From: Pseudomonas mandelii
GTDB taxonomy: Bacteria > Pseudomonadota > Gammaproteobacteria > Pseudomonadales > Pseudomonadaceae
Reading direction: 5' to 3'
NCBI RefSeq assembly: GCF_002251635.1
Contig: NZ_NMOJ01000242.1
Location: 23,104 to 85,702, forward strand
DNA: 62,599 nt
Shown here: piece after piece, positions 32,504 to 42,518 of the stretch
How the letters are laid out: the number at the start of each line of letters is the position of its first letter
Numbering within the stretch: position 1 is the first letter of the stretch
Position numbers and translations under genes: made by a program
The notes under the pieces: generated by a model
Database searches by the model: none
Told to the model about the DNA's origin: nothing
Seen by the model: only the letters and a program-made list of their open reading frames with translations

Positions 32504-34933
32504 ATGGGCAATATCAAACAAGACGCCATGCCGGTGATCCGCGATCTGCATGATTTCGACCGCGATTCCGGCAATCGGCTGGAGCGGCTGGTGTTCAACT
32601 ACCGTCCGCTGTTCATGCTGTTGATGGCGCTGGCCACTCTGGTCTTCGGTTACATGGCCGCGACTCGGCTGGAGCTGCGTCCAAGTTTCGAGAAAATGAT
32701 TCCGCAGAGCCAGCCCTACATCCAGAACTTCCTGGAAAACCGCCAGTCACTGCGAGGTTTGGGCAACTCGGTGCGGGTGGTGGTGGAGACCACTCAGGGC
32801 GATGTCTTCGACCCTGCTTACCTGGACGTGCTCAAACAGGTCAACGATCAATTGTTTCTCACCGAAGGCGTCGACCGCGCCTGGATGAAGTCGTTGTGGA
32901 GCCCGGCGGTGCGCTGGACCGAAGTGACGGAGGAAGGTTTCCAGGGTGGTCCGGTGATGCCCGATACCTACCAGGGCAAGCCTGAAGAAATAGAACAGTT
33001 GCGGCAGAACATTGCCCGTTCGGGCATCGTCGGCAGTTTGATCGGCAACAACTTCAAATCGAGCATGATCTTCGTGCCGCTGCTGGAGAAAGATCCAGTC
33101 ACCGGGCAGGGCATCGACTACCACCAATTTTCGAAAACCCTCGAAGAAAAGCTGCGCAACAAATACGAGTTTGAAGGGGGTGCTCGCGTTGTGGGTGAGG
33201 AGGGCAAAGGCCCGATCAAAATCCGCGTCATCGGTTTCGCCAAACTGGTCGGCGACCTGATCGATGGCTTGATGCAAGTGATGCTGTATTTCGGCGCCGC
33301 CGCGCTGATTGCCACGGCCATCATTTTCTACTTCACCCGTTGTGTGCGCAGTACGGCACTGGTGATCCTCTGTTCCGTGATTGCAGTGGTCTGGCAATTG
33401 GGCCTGGTCGCACTGTTTGGTTTTGCGCTGGACCCGTTCTCGATTCTGGTGCCGTTTCTGGTGTTCGCCATCGGTGTGTCCCACGGCGCGCAGAAGATGA
33501 ACGGGATCATGCAGGACGTTGGTCGCGGCACTCATCAATTGGTCGCTGCACGTTATACCTTCCGCCGTCTGTTCCTGGCGGGGCTGACGGCATTGCTGGC
33601 CGATGCCGTGGGCTTTGCCGTGTTGATGCTGATCGATATCCCGGTGATTCAGGACCTGGCGATCACCGCCAGCATCGGAGTCGCGGTGCTGATCTTCACC
33701 AACCTGGTGTTGCTGCCGGTGTTGCTGTCGTATTGGGGCGTGAGCCGCAAGGCGGCCGAGCGCAGCCTACGGGCAGAGAACAAGGAACTGCGCGGCAAAG
33801 GCATGGGGGCGCTCTGGAGTTTCCTCGATAAGTTCACCGAACGTCGCTGGGCCACCGTTGCCGTCGTTATCTCAGGTTTGTTGGCGGTGGGCGGGATGGT
33901 CGTCAGCCATCATCTGAAGATCGGCGACCTCGATCCCGGCGCCCCGGAACTGCGTTCCGATTCGCGCTACAACCGTGACAACGCTTACATCACGGCCAAC
34001 TATTCGCTGTCCAGCGACCAGTTCGCGATCATGCTCAAGACCCCCAGCGAAGGCTGCTTGAAATACGAAACCCTGGTGGAAGCCGATCGTCTGGCCTGGC
34101 TGTTGCAGCAGCAACCAGGGGTGCAAACCACGGTGTCGCTGGTCAATGCAGTGCGCCAGATCACGGCGGGTTCCTATGAAGGCAACCCGAAAATGCTGAC
34201 CATCGCGCGCAATCAGGACGTGCTCAACTACGGCGCGCAGCAGGCGTCGGTCAGCAGCCCGGATCTGTTCAACAATGATTGCTCGATGATGCCGATCATC
34301 ACCTTCCTCAAGGACCACAAGGCCGAGACGCTCGATGCCGTGGTCGGCATCGCGGAAAAATTCGCCCGGGAGAACAACAGCGAAGATCGACAGTTCCTGT
34401 TGGCGGCCGGGTCGGCCGGGATTGAGGCGGCCACCAACATTGTGGTGCGCGAGGCCAATCGCACCATGCTGTTGTACGTCTATGCGGCGGTGACGCTGTT
34501 CTGTCTGATCACCTTCCGCTCGTGGGCCGCCACCCTGTGCATCGTGTTGCCGCTGGTACTGACCTCGGTGCTGGGCAACGCGCTGATGGCGTTCATGGGC
34601 ATCGGCGTCAAGGTCGCGACGTTGCCGGTGATCGCCCTCGGCGTGGGGATTGGCGTGGATTACGCGTTGTACCTGTTGAGCGTACAACTGGCGCAGCAAC
34701 GTGCCGGTTTGTCGCTGACCGAGGCCTACCGCAACGCCGTGGCGTTCACCGGGAAAGTGGTGGCGTTGGTCGGGATTACCCTCGCCGCCGGTGTCATCAC
34801 CTGGGCCTGGTCGCCGATCAAGTTCCAGGCGGACATGGGCATCCTGCTGACGTTCATGTTCATCTGGAACATGGTCGGGGCGTTGGTGCTGATCCCGGCG
34901 TTGTCGCACTTTCTGTTGCGCAAGGTGCGATAG
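32504..34933 (+). CDS. RND/MMPL-family transporter
   Basis: 809 residues with about 12 membrane segments in two repeats (an N-terminal helix, a large periplasmic loop, a five-helix block, repeated). Sterol-sensing-like helices such as FLVFAIGVSHGAQKMNGIM and VIALGVGIGVDYALYLLSV are typical. The family exports or imports lipids, sterols and hydrophobic compounds with proton energy. With DUF1302, DUF1329 and the YCF48-like protein it forms an envelope-spanning system. The direction of transport is unknown. Confidence 0.88.
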   Translation: MGNIKQDAMPVIRDLHDFDRDSGNRLERLVFNYRPLFMLLMALATLVFGYMAATRLELRPSFEKMIPQSQPYIQNFLENRQSLRGLGNSVRVVVETTQGDVFDPAYLDVLKQVNDQLFLTEGVDRAWMKSLWSPAVRWTEVTEEGFQGGPVMPDTYQGKPEEIEQLRQNIARSGIVGSLIGNNFKSSMIFVPLLEKDPVTGQGIDYHQFSKTLEEKLRNKYEFEGGARVVGEEGKGPIKIRVIGFAKLVGDLIDGLMQVMLYFGAAALIATAIIFYFTRCVRSTALVILCSVIAVVWQLGLVALFGFALDPFSILVPFLVFAIGVSHGAQKMNGIMQDVGRGTHQLVAARYTFRRLFLAGLTALLADAVGFAVLMLIDIPVIQDLAITASIGVAVLIFTNLVLLPVLLSYWGVSRKAAERSLRAENKELRGKGMGALWSFLDKFTERRWATVAVVISGLLAVGGMVVSHHLKIGDLDPGAPELRSDSRYNRDNAYITANYSLSSDQFAIMLKTPSEGCLKYETLVEADRLAWLLQQQPGVQTTVSLVNAVRQITAGSYEGNPKMLTIARNQDVLNYGAQQASVSSPDLFNNDCSMMPIITFLKDHKAETLDAVVGIAEKFARENNSEDRQFLLAAGSAGIEAATNIVVREANRTMLLYVYAAVTLFCLITFRSWAATLCIVLPLVLTSVLGNALMAFMGIGVKVATLPVIALGVGIGVDYALYLLSVQLAQQRAGLSLTEAYRNAVAFTGKVVALVGITLAAGVITWAWSPIKFQADMGILLTFMFIWNMVGALVLIPALSHFLLRKVR

Positions 34934-35022
34934 GCAACACCTGCATCACCAGCGAAACATTGGCAGCGGCTTGAGTGGCGCCGGCATGCCACATGCCCTG
35001 ACCACTTCCGAGTAAGCCAACG

Positions 35023-36789
35023 ATGTCTGATTACAAAGCTCCTTTGCGCGACATGCGCTTCGTACTCAACGAGGTCTTCCAGGTGTCCCGGTTGTGGGCC
35101 AAATTGCCTGGCCTTGGGGAGGTGATCGATGAAGAAACGGCCGCTGCGATCCTTGAAGAGGCTGGCAAAATCAGTGGTGAGGTTATCGCACCGCTGAACC
35201 GCAGCAGCGACGAGCAGGGCTGCACCTGGAGCAACGGCACGGTCACGGCGCCGGACGGTTTTGTCGCGGCGTACCAGGCATTCGCCGACGGCGGTTGGGT
35301 GGGTGTTGGTGGTGATCCGCAGTTCGGTGGCATGGGCATGCCCAAGGCCATTTCGGCTCAGGTCGAGGAGATGGTCAACTCGGCCAGTCTGTCGTTCGGC
35401 ATGTACCCGGGGCTCACGCACGGTGCGATGTCGGCGATCCACGCCCACGGCACCGAGGTACAGAAAGCCACCTTCCTGAACAAACTCACCGCCGGCGAAT
35501 GGACCGGCACCATGTGCCTGACCGAAGCCCACTGCGGCACCGACCTGGGGCTGATCAAGACCCGCGCCGTGCCCCAGGCGGACGGCAGTTACGCCGTCAC
35601 CGGCAGCAAGATCTTCATCTCGGCCGGTGAGCATGACCTGAGCGCCAACATCATCCACCTGGTACTGGCCAAATTGCCGGATGCGCCGGCAGGCACCAAG
35701 GGCATCTCCTTGTTTATCGTGCCCAAGTTCCACGCGGATTCGGGGGAGCGCAACGCGGTGCACTGCGGCTCAATCGAGCACAAGATGGGCATCAAGGCTT
35801 CGGCCACCTGTGTAATGAACTTCGACGAAGCGGTGGGTTACCTGGTGGGTGAGCCCAACCGTGGGTTGGCGGCGATGTTCACCATGATGAACTACGAGCG
35901 GTTGGGGGTGGGTATCCAGGGCTTGGCGTCCGGCGAACGTTCCTACCAGAACGCGATTGACTATGCGCGCGACCGCCTGCAAAGCCGTTCGCCGACCGGC
36001 GCCAAGGCCAAGGATAAAGTGGCTGATCCGATCATCGTGCACCCGGACGTGCGCCGTATGCTGCTGACCATGAAGGCTTCGAACGAAGGCGGTCGTGCGT
36101 TCTCCACCTATGTGGCCACACAGTTGGACATCGCCAAGTTCAGCGAAGATGCCGCCGCCCGCGAGCGCGCCGACAACCTGGTGGCGTTGCTGACGCCAGT
36201 CGCCAAGGCCTTCCTCAGCGACTTGGGCCTGGAAACGACCGTGCTCGGCCAGCAAGTGTTTGGTGGCCACGGCTACATTCGCGAGTGGGGCCAGGAGCAA
36301 CTGGTGCGGGACGTACGCATCACCCAGATCTACGAAGGCACCAACGGCATCCAGGCGCTGGACTTGATGGGCCGCAAGATTGTCGGCAGTGGCGGTGCGT
36401 TTTATACCCTGTTCGCCGACGAAATCCGTCAGTTCATCACCACGGCTGGCCCCGAGTTGGGCGAATTCACCCGTCCGCTCAGCGCGGCAGTGGATAACCT
36501 GGATGAATTGACTGCCTGGGTGCTGGACCGCGCCAAGGCCAACCCGAATGAAATCGGCGCGGCTTCGGTGGAGTACTTGCACGCCTTTGGCTACATGGCT
36601 TACGCCTACATGTGGGCGCGCATGGCCAAGGCGGCGTGGGGCAAGGAGTCTGAAGAAGACTTCTACGCCAGCAAGCTGGGCACCGCACGCTTCTACTTCG
36701 CCCGCCTGCTGCCACGTATTCATTCGCTGAGTGCATCGGTAAAAGCCGGCAGTGAATCACTGTTTTTGCTGGATGAAGCACTGTTTTAA
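35023..36789 (+). CDS. acyl-CoA dehydrogenase (600-residue type)
   Basis: 588 residues. The catalytic and FAD-binding signatures are well kept: MCLTEAHCGTDLGLIKTRAV, GIKASATCVMNF, QVFGGHGYIREWGQEQLVRD and TQIYEGTNGIQALDLM. It is the longer subfamily with a C-terminal extra helical domain (from ~residue 460). It introduces a double bond into an acyl-CoA, passing electrons to ETF. Together with the following ligase it would begin oxidation of the imported compound. 89 bp separate it from the RND gene. Confidence 0.92.
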   Translation: MSDYKAPLRDMRFVLNEVFQVSRLWAKLPGLGEVIDEETAAAILEEAGKISGEVIAPLNRSSDEQGCTWSNGTVTAPDGFVAAYQAFADGGWVGVGGDPQFGGMGMPKAISAQVEEMVNSASLSFGMYPGLTHGAMSAIHAHGTEVQKATFLNKLTAGEWTGTMCLTEAHCGTDLGLIKTRAVPQADGSYAVTGSKIFISAGEHDLSANIIHLVLAKLPDAPAGTKGISLFIVPKFHADSGERNAVHCGSIEHKMGIKASATCVMNFDEAVGYLVGEPNRGLAAMFTMMNYERLGVGIQGLASGERSYQNAIDYARDRLQSRSPTGAKAKDKVADPIIVHPDVRRMLLTMKASNEGGRAFSTYVATQLDIAKFSEDAAARERADNLVALLTPVAKAFLSDLGLETTVLGQQVFGGHGYIREWGQEQLVRDVRITQIYEGTNGIQALDLMGRKIVGSGGAFYTLFADEIRQFITTAGPELGEFTRPLSAAVDNLDELTAWVLDRAKANPNEIGAASVEYLHAFGYMAYAYMWARMAKAAWGKESEEDFYASKLGTARFYFARLLPRIHSLSASVKAGSESLFLLDEALF

Positions 36790-36820
36790 GGGCTTGGAGG
36801 GCGTGTAAGCATTCTCTTAC

Positions 36821-38464
36821 ATGACGTGCTGCTATTCAATTCCGCCCGCCGACGGCGCTTATGCCTATCCCTTGCTGATCAAGCAATTGTTGCTCTCAGG
36901 TGTGCGCTACGAGCCGGGCCGGGAAATCGTGTATGCCGACAAACTGCGCTACAGCTACCAGACCCTCAACCAGCGGATCCGCCGACTGGCCAACGCCTTG
37001 ACCGCTGCCGGCGTCAAGGCCGGGGATACGGTGGCCCTGCTCGACTGGGACAGCCATCGCTACCTGGAGTGCTTCTTTGCCATACCGATGATCGGCGCTG
37101 TGCTGCACACCGTGAACATCCGTCTTTCGCCGGATCAGGTGCTCTTCACCATGAACCATGCCGAGGATGACCTGGTGCTGGTGCATGATGATTTCCTGCC
37201 GCTGGTTGAACAGATTCACGGGCGGCTTGAAACCGTCAAAGGTTACCTGCAGCTCACGGACGACACAGCAACCGACACGTCGCTACCGGTGCTGGGGGAA
37301 TATGAAAACCTGTTGTCCGGGGCCGCAGACCAATACGACTTTCCCGATTTCGATGAACACTCGGTGGCGACCCTTTTCTACACCACGGGCACCACTGGCG
37401 ATCCTAAAGGCGTGTATTTCACCCATCGCCAACTGGTCCTGCACACCTTGAATGCCGTGGGCACTTTGGGCGTCTATCAGGGGTTGCCGCTGCTGCGCTC
37501 GGATGATGTCTACATGCCGATCACGCCGATGTTTCACGTGCATGCCTGGGGTGTGCCCTATGTTGCCACCCTGATGGGAATCAAGCAGGTGTACCCCGGT
37601 CGCTACGAACCCAACAGCCTGGTCAGGCTGTATCGGGAGGAGAAAGTCACGTTCTCCCACTGTGTGCCGACCCTTCTGCAAATGATCCTGGGCTGTGAGG
37701 AAGCGGCACACACCCGTTTTGATGGCTGGAAAATGCTCCTGGGCGGCAGCGCGCTGACCTTGGGCATAGCCAGCGAAGCGAACGCCAAAGGTATGCAGGT
37801 GCACAGCGGTTACGGCATGTCGGAAACCTGTCCATTGCTGTGCCTGACGTACCTGCGTGACGAAGACCTCGAACAATCCCCGCTAGCCCAACTGACTGCT
37901 CGTATCAAGACGGGCACGCCGGTGCCGATGGTCGACCTGAAAATCATCGACGCCAGTGGCAAAGACGTTGCCCATGACGGCGAGTCGCTGGGAGAGATCG
38001 TGGTGCGCGCGCCGTGGCTGACCCAGGGCTATTTGAAGGAACCGGAAAAGGGTGCAGAACTTTGGCGCGATGGCTGGCTGCACACCGGCGACATGGCTTC
38101 CATCGACGGGTTGGGCGGTGTGGAAATCAAGGATCGAATCAAGGACGTGATCAAGACAGGCGGGGAGTGGATCAGCTCCCTGGAACTGGAGAGCCTGATC
38201 AGCGAGCACGCCGCCGTGATGTCGGTCGCGGTCGTGGGCATCGCCGATGAGCAATGGGGCGAACGGCCCATGGCGCTGGTGGTGTCCGAACCGGGGCAGT
38301 ACCTCGACCGCAAGATCCTGGAGACGCACCTGCAAGGGTTTGTCGAGCGCGGCCGCATCAACAAATGGGCGATCCCCAAGCAGTTCAAGTTCGTCGCCGA
38401 AATCCCCAAAACCAGCGTCGGGAAGATTGACAAGAAACTCATCCGGAAAAGCGTATCGAGTTGA
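36821..38464 (+). CDS. fatty-acid-type acyl-CoA ligase
   Basis: 547 residues, ANL superfamily. The P-loop YTTGTTGDPKG (~residue 187), the A5 motif SGYGMSETCP (~330), and the hinge-region KDRIKDVIKTGGEWIS are visible. The terminal catalytic Lys lies in SVGKIDKK. It adenylates a carboxylic acid and forms the CoA thioester; close relatives accept medium/long-chain or terpenoid acids. It follows the dehydrogenase by 31 bp and closes the operon; a 9-bp stem lies 22 bp after the stop. Confidence 0.92.
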   Translation: MTCCYSIPPADGAYAYPLLIKQLLLSGVRYEPGREIVYADKLRYSYQTLNQRIRRLANALTAAGVKAGDTVALLDWDSHRYLECFFAIPMIGAVLHTVNIRLSPDQVLFTMNHAEDDLVLVHDDFLPLVEQIHGRLETVKGYLQLTDDTATDTSLPVLGEYENLLSGAADQYDFPDFDEHSVATLFYTTGTTGDPKGVYFTHRQLVLHTLNAVGTLGVYQGLPLLRSDDVYMPITPMFHVHAWGVPYVATLMGIKQVYPGRYEPNSLVRLYREEKVTFSHCVPTLLQMILGCEEAAHTRFDGWKMLLGGSALTLGIASEANAKGMQVHSGYGMSETCPLLCLTYLRDEDLEQSPLAQLTARIKTGTPVPMVDLKIIDASGKDVAHDGESLGEIVVRAPWLTQGYLKEPEKGAELWRDGWLHTGDMASIDGLGGVEIKDRIKDVIKTGGEWISSLELESLISEHAAVMSVAVVGIADEQWGERPMALVVSEPGQYLDRKILETHLQGFVERGRINKWAIPKQFKFVAEIPKTSVGKIDKKLIRKSVSS

Positions 38465-38485
38465 AAGGCGTGGCGGGTGCAACAG

Positions 38486-38506
38486 GTCAGCGCCTTGGGC
38501 GCTGAC
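38486..38506 (+). terminator. stem-loop after ligase gene
   Basis: GTCAGCGCC-TTG-GGCGCTGAC is a perfect 9-bp stem with a 3-base loop, without a long T run behind it. It may attenuate or end the catabolic operon. Confidence 0.4.
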
Positions 38507-38665
38507 ACGTCTTGATTTCAGGGTTATTCGTCCTGTCACCAGGCCTGTGTTTTTACTATATTCGGTCCACATTTCGAACGTTCCATACGTCGACTTTCAG
38601 TCGCTCGGTGCGGAGCTCACGGTCCGCTGCGGGTATGTTACCAACCCGTTACGCCCGGACAATTC

Positions 38666-40111
38666 ATGCCGCCCCTGACCCTTAGAAAAGATTACTTCCA
38701 GACCGATGCCATGGCGCTGCTGATCGCCTTGCTGGTCGCCTCTTTCGTCGTCGTGTTCAAATTCTTTACCAACTTGAGCGTGGCGACGACGGTCCTGTAC
38801 GTGACCCTGGTGCTGATGTCCGCCAATGTGTTTTCGGTGAAACTGGTGATCTGCGTCGCTTTGGCGTGTCTGTCAGTGCTGACCTTCATTTTTATCGTCG
38901 AACGCGATTACCTGAACACTGAAGCCGTGGGGGCTTATGTGCGTTGTATCGTTTCGTTGTCTGCCATCACTTTTCTAGCCTTGCGCAGCAAGCAACTGGC
39001 GGACACGTTGCGTCGTAACGAGACTTATCTGGTGGGTGCCCAACGGCTCAGCCAGGTCGGCAGCGTCGGGTTTCGGGTCGACCGTTCAGAGATTTTCTGG
39101 TCGGCGGAGACCGCGAGGATCTTCGAGTACTCAGTGAAAGAAACCCCCAGCATGCTGAAGATTCTGGCGCGCACGCACCCCGATGACCGGCATTTGGTCG
39201 AAAGCGTTTTCGACCAGGTCTCGCATCATGAACCGCGCCTGGAAGTCGAGCATCGGTTGCAGATGCCGGATGGTCGCATCAAGTACATCCACATGATTGC
39301 TCACCCCTTGCCGGCTCAACATAACGGCTTCGAGTACGTCGGCGCGGTGATGGATGTCACGGCAGCCAGAAAGTCCGAAGACGCGCTGTTCCAATCACAG
39401 TCACAGCTGGCGCATGTCACGCGCGTGACCTCGCTGGGCGAACTGGCAGCGTCCATTGCTCACGAGGTCAATCAGCCACTTGCCGCGATCAGAACCAGCG
39501 GTGAAGCCTGTCATCGCTGGCTCGACCGCAGCGAACCTGATCTCGGTGAAGTGCGCACATCGCTTGACCGCATGATCAGCAGTTCCAACCGCGCCAGCGA
39601 AGTCATTCGGCGCATCCGCACGCTTTCGCGTAACGGCGACCCTGAACGTCAGCGTGAATCTTTCAACGAGATCGTCAGTGACACGCTGGCCCTGGTGCAA
39701 TACGAACTGAGCCGCAACCATGTGAAGTTGCGTGTGGAGCTGGCCGTGATACCGGTGCACGTCGGCGCCGACCGGGTGCAGCTTCAGCAAGTGATCCTGA
39801 ACCTGATCATCAATGCCTGTCAGGCAATGACCGAGGTGGATCCACGCACGCGGATATTGAAGATCCGCACGTGGGTGCATAACGACGATGCCATTCTGGA
39901 AGTCAGGGATTGTGGCACCGGTATCACAGCCGAGGCGTTGCCATCGTTGTTCAATCCGTTCTTCACCACCAAGGCTGACGGGCTGGGCATGGGGCTTTCC
40001 ATCTGCCGCTCCATCATCGAGTTCCATGAGGGACGCATCTGGGCAACCAGCAATCAAGGTGAAGGGGCGGTGTTCTCGATCGCGTTGCCTGCGCTCAAAA
40101 GTGAGTGCTGA
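38666..40111 (+). CDS. membrane sensor histidine kinase with PAS domain
   Basis: 481 residues. About four N-terminal membrane helices (residues ~15-120), a PAS fold (~125-235, SAETARIFEYSVKETPS...RTHPDDRHLVE), then HisKA with the H-box SIAHEVNQPLAAI (~262) and an HATPase domain (NLIINACQAM; DCGTGI; LGMGLSICRSI). It is a paralogue of the kinase at 43229 with near-identical H-box neighbourhood. No response regulator is directly adjacent; the regulators at 42042 and 42519 may be shared. The signal is unknown; the membrane module may sense a hydrophobic ligand. Confidence 0.9.
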   Translation: MPPLTLRKDYFQTDAMALLIALLVASFVVVFKFFTNLSVATTVLYVTLVLMSANVFSVKLVICVALACLSVLTFIFIVERDYLNTEAVGAYVRCIVSLSAITFLALRSKQLADTLRRNETYLVGAQRLSQVGSVGFRVDRSEIFWSAETARIFEYSVKETPSMLKILARTHPDDRHLVESVFDQVSHHEPRLEVEHRLQMPDGRIKYIHMIAHPLPAQHNGFEYVGAVMDVTAARKSEDALFQSQSQLAHVTRVTSLGELAASIAHEVNQPLAAIRTSGEACHRWLDRSEPDLGEVRTSLDRMISSSNRASEVIRRIRTLSRNGDPERQRESFNEIVSDTLALVQYELSRNHVKLRVELAVIPVHVGADRVQLQQVILNLIINACQAMTEVDPRTRILKIRTWVHNDDAILEVRDCGTGITAEALPSLFNPFFTTKADGLGMGLSICRSIIEFHEGRIWATSNQGEGAVFSIALPALKSEC

Positions 40112-40130
40112 GCACCGGTGAATTCCAGGC

Positions 40131-40165
40131 AAAAAAACGCCCGCCAAAAAAAACAGTGGCGGGCG
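40131..40165 (-). terminator. terminator, mainly for the minus strand
   Basis: CGCCCGCCA...TGGCGGGCG stem with T runs on the minus strand (A runs on the plus strand). It separates the convergent kinase gene and the small membrane protein gene. Confidence 0.75.
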
Positions 40166-40224
40166 CTTGGGAAGTGCCGGTTCGGCAAGGAGAGAGCCGA
40201 ACCGGTCAGGGAAGAACATTCAGA

Positions 40225-40485
40225 TCAAACGGCGACGCCATAGCCTTGCGCGATCCCGTCGAGGCGCAAGCGGTTGAAAGCCAGCAATCGCATGACGTAA
40301 CCCAGCTTGATCGCGGTCGGACCGAGAATCGTCATCGCATGGGCGCCTATCAGTTCGGGTAACTTCAGGTAGGCCTCACATCCATACGCCAGGATGATCC
40401 CGACCAACAGCATCACCAGCCCGCCGATCAGCAATAGGTGCGACAGCTTCAACACACGGTGCGGATTTTCGAAAAAGTCATACAT
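40225..40485 (-). CDS. small two-helix membrane protein, PpyR-like
   Basis: 86 residues from ATG at 40483-40485 (MYDFFENPHRVLKLSHLLLI). Two hydrophobic helices (LLLIGGLVMLLVGIILAYG and IGAHAMTILGPTAIKLGYVM) with a short polar loop. The layout resembles the Pseudomonas transmembrane regulator PpyR as I remember it, but I cannot confirm identity. A GTG 11 codons upstream is an alternative start. Monocistronic between a terminator and the NDH-2 gene. Confidence 0.45.
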   Translation of the reverse strand: MYDFFENPHRVLKLSHLLLIGGLVMLLVGIILAYGCEAYLKLPELIGAHAMTILGPTAIKLGYVMRLLAFNRLRLDGIAQGYGVAV

Positions 40486-40596
40486 GTCGGTCAGCCCCTG
40501 GTGGATGTCGTGAAGCACAATGAACGCTCGCAGCGTTGTCGTTCGCCGAGTTGCGGCTCGGTCTCCCGAGGCCGCGAGCGCTCATTGTGAAGAGGT

Positions 40597-41799
40597 TCAG
40601 GCCACTGGAATCAACGGATCGGCAGCAGCCAGCGCAGTCGCGCGATCAGCCGCCGGCGGATAAATCCACACGGTGTTGATCTGGGTCTTGAGCTCCTTGG
40701 CCTCATGCCCGACCAGTTTCAATTGACGATCCCAGCCTTCGGTGAATACCGCGCCCCAGGCGCCTAGGTCCAGGCAGGTCACGTACTTGGGCTGGCTGTA
40801 GGTTATCGGTTCGACGCCCAGCAAATCCGCCGCGACGTTATTGCCGGCATAGCGGCCCAGGGAAATGGCGTGCTGGCAGGACATCCCGGCGAAGTTGCCA
40901 AGGGTGTCGGTGGCGGCGTACGCCACGTCACCCGCGGCGAAAACGTCGGCATGGCCCAGCACCTTCAGGTTGCCGTCGACGTGCAGACGGCCTTGCGGGT
41001 CGCGAGTGCCCACCACTTGTTCGGTGAGCGGGCTGGCGCGAAAGCCGACGGTCCAGATCACGGTGTTGGATTCAATGCGCTGGCCGTCGGCGAGCGTCAC
41101 GCCGCCGGCATCGACCGACGCGACCGAGCTGTTGAGCACCCATTCGATACCCAGGTGGTTCGACGCTTCGATGATGGATGGACGAATACCATCGCCCATC
41201 GAGGCGGCAATTTGCGGTCCGCGATCCACCACGATGACTCTGATGGAGGCATCGCTACCCAGCGCGGCACGCAAACGGGCGGGCATTTCGGTGGCCGTTT
41301 CAATCCCGGTAAAGCCACCACCGGCGACCACCACAGTGTTACGGGCGGTGCTGTACGGAAGGTTTTTCAGTGACTTGATGTGGGCTTCAAGACGGCTGGC
41401 TTCTTCGATCTGGTCGACGTCGAAAGCGTGTTCGATCATGCCTTCAAGCGCTGGACGAATCACGCGGCTGCCAGCGGCGAGCACCAGTCGGTCGTAGCTC
41501 AGCGTGCCTTGGGTACCAAACACATCGCTGTAGGCGACTTGCTTGTTTTCCACATCAATATGATCAGCGCTGCCTTTGACGAATTTCACGCCCACAGCGT
41601 CGAACAGGTCGCCGAGCGGCGCCATCATGGTGTGGACATCCGCTTCATAGAAGCGCGGACGGATGCGCAATTCTGCCTGGGGAGCCAAAACGGTGATCTG
41701 CACGTCTTTACGGTCATGTTTGTCTAACAGACGGGCAGCGCTCAATGCGCTCCACACACCACCAAACCCTGCGCCGATTACTAAAATGTTCTGTTTCAT
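40597..41799 (-). CDS. type II NADH dehydrogenase-like FAD oxidoreductase
   Basis: 400 residues. FAD-binding ILVIGAGFGGVWSAL at the N-terminus, NADH-binding VVVAGGGFTGIETATEM in the middle, and the late ADVFAAGDVAYA. This is the NDH-2/Ndh family: single-subunit, non-proton-pumping NADH:quinone oxidoreductases at the inner membrane. The C-terminus lacks an obvious membrane helix, so a soluble NADH-dependent reductase role is also possible. It is monocistronic with about 115 bp to the upstream-divergent gene-poor region. Confidence 0.85.
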   Translation of the reverse strand: MKQNILVIGAGFGGVWSALSAARLLDKHDRKDVQITVLAPQAELRIRPRFYEADVHTMMAPLGDLFDAVGVKFVKGSADHIDVENKQVAYSDVFGTQGTLSYDRLVLAAGSRVIRPALEGMIEHAFDVDQIEEASRLEAHIKSLKNLPYSTARNTVVVAGGGFTGIETATEMPARLRAALGSDASIRVIVVDRGPQIAASMGDGIRPSIIEASNHLGIEWVLNSSVASVDAGGVTLADGQRIESNTVIWTVGFRASPLTEQVVGTRDPQGRLHVDGNLKVLGHADVFAAGDVAYAATDTLGNFAGMSCQHAISLGRYAGNNVAADLLGVEPITYSQPKYVTCLDLGAWGAVFTEGWDRQLKLVGHEAKELKTQINTVWIYPPAADRATALAAADPLIPVA

Positions 41800-42041
41800 G
41801 GGGTTGCTCCTGAAGACAAAAGTCGATCATTGAAGGGTTTGTCGGTTTAAGCGTGACCGTGATGCGGCTTGATCCAGGTGCGTGGCTTCAATGGAAAACC
41901 GCAACACTTAATCCGGCTTGGTTCGCTGTAGGAGATGGTATCGAGGGGGGATGGGCAGGGCACTTCTACATAGGGTAATTTGCGACACGCCTAAGTGTGG
42001 GGTGTGTATACCAAGGTATTAAAGCAAGGGAGCGTCGACGC
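41800..42041. other. intergenic stretch
   Basis: No gene is seen. It holds the promoter region of the NDH-2 gene (AGGAGC before its start) and the 3' flank of the receiver gene. TAGGGTAATTTGCGACACG near 41980 is AT-rich, but no clear operator was found. Confidence 0.3.
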
Positions 42042-42416
42042 TCAGGCCTTGCGATCGAGGATGTCTTCGAGGCAGGCCATCAGCTCGCCGCAGGGGAAGG
42101 GCTTGGGGAAATAAGCGACGGGCTCGGGGGATCTGTCGCTGACCCGGGGCGGCGAGCCTTGGTAGCCGGTGATGAAGATGACCGGCATCCTGATCCCCCT
42201 GGCCGATAACTCGTCATACATTTGAATGCCTGACATGCCGGGCATTTGTATATCGGAGATGAGGCAGCCGGTGTCTTGCGTCCCGGTGGCGGCGAGGAAC
42301 GCTTCGGCGGTGGCATACACCCGCACGGTATAACCGTTGGAGCGCAACAGACTGTCGAGCGCCATGCGCACGGACTCATCATCGTCGACAACGGAAACAA
42401 CAGCGGTATGGGGCAT
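42042..42416 (-). CDS. stand-alone response regulator receiver
   Basis: 124 residues from ATG 42414-42416 (MPHTAVVSVVDDDESVRM); the longer frame upstream is not supported. CheY-like fold with acidic pocket DDDE and phospho-acceptor Asp in CLISDIQMPGMSG. No output domain. Paralogous in style to the receivers at 51182 and 61753 (SDIQMPGMSG or SDIRMPGMNG). It lies about 100 bp downstream of the FixJ-type regulator on the same strand; likely part of a phosphorelay or kinase competition with the neighbouring sensors. Confidence 0.9.
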   Translation of the reverse strand: MPHTAVVSVVDDDESVRMALDSLLRSNGYTVRVYATAEAFLAATGTQDTGCLISDIQMPGMSGIQMYDELSARGIRMPVIFITGYQGSPPRVSDRSPEPVAYFPKPFPCGELMACLEDILDRKA

Positions 42417-42518
42417 TTCAATCCCTGGACTGATATCAGGCAGCCCATCAAGGGCGCCCGCCATCAGCGCAAGATACGCCGTCCACCCGGGGGACGTACT
42501 ATACGTGCGTATAAAGCC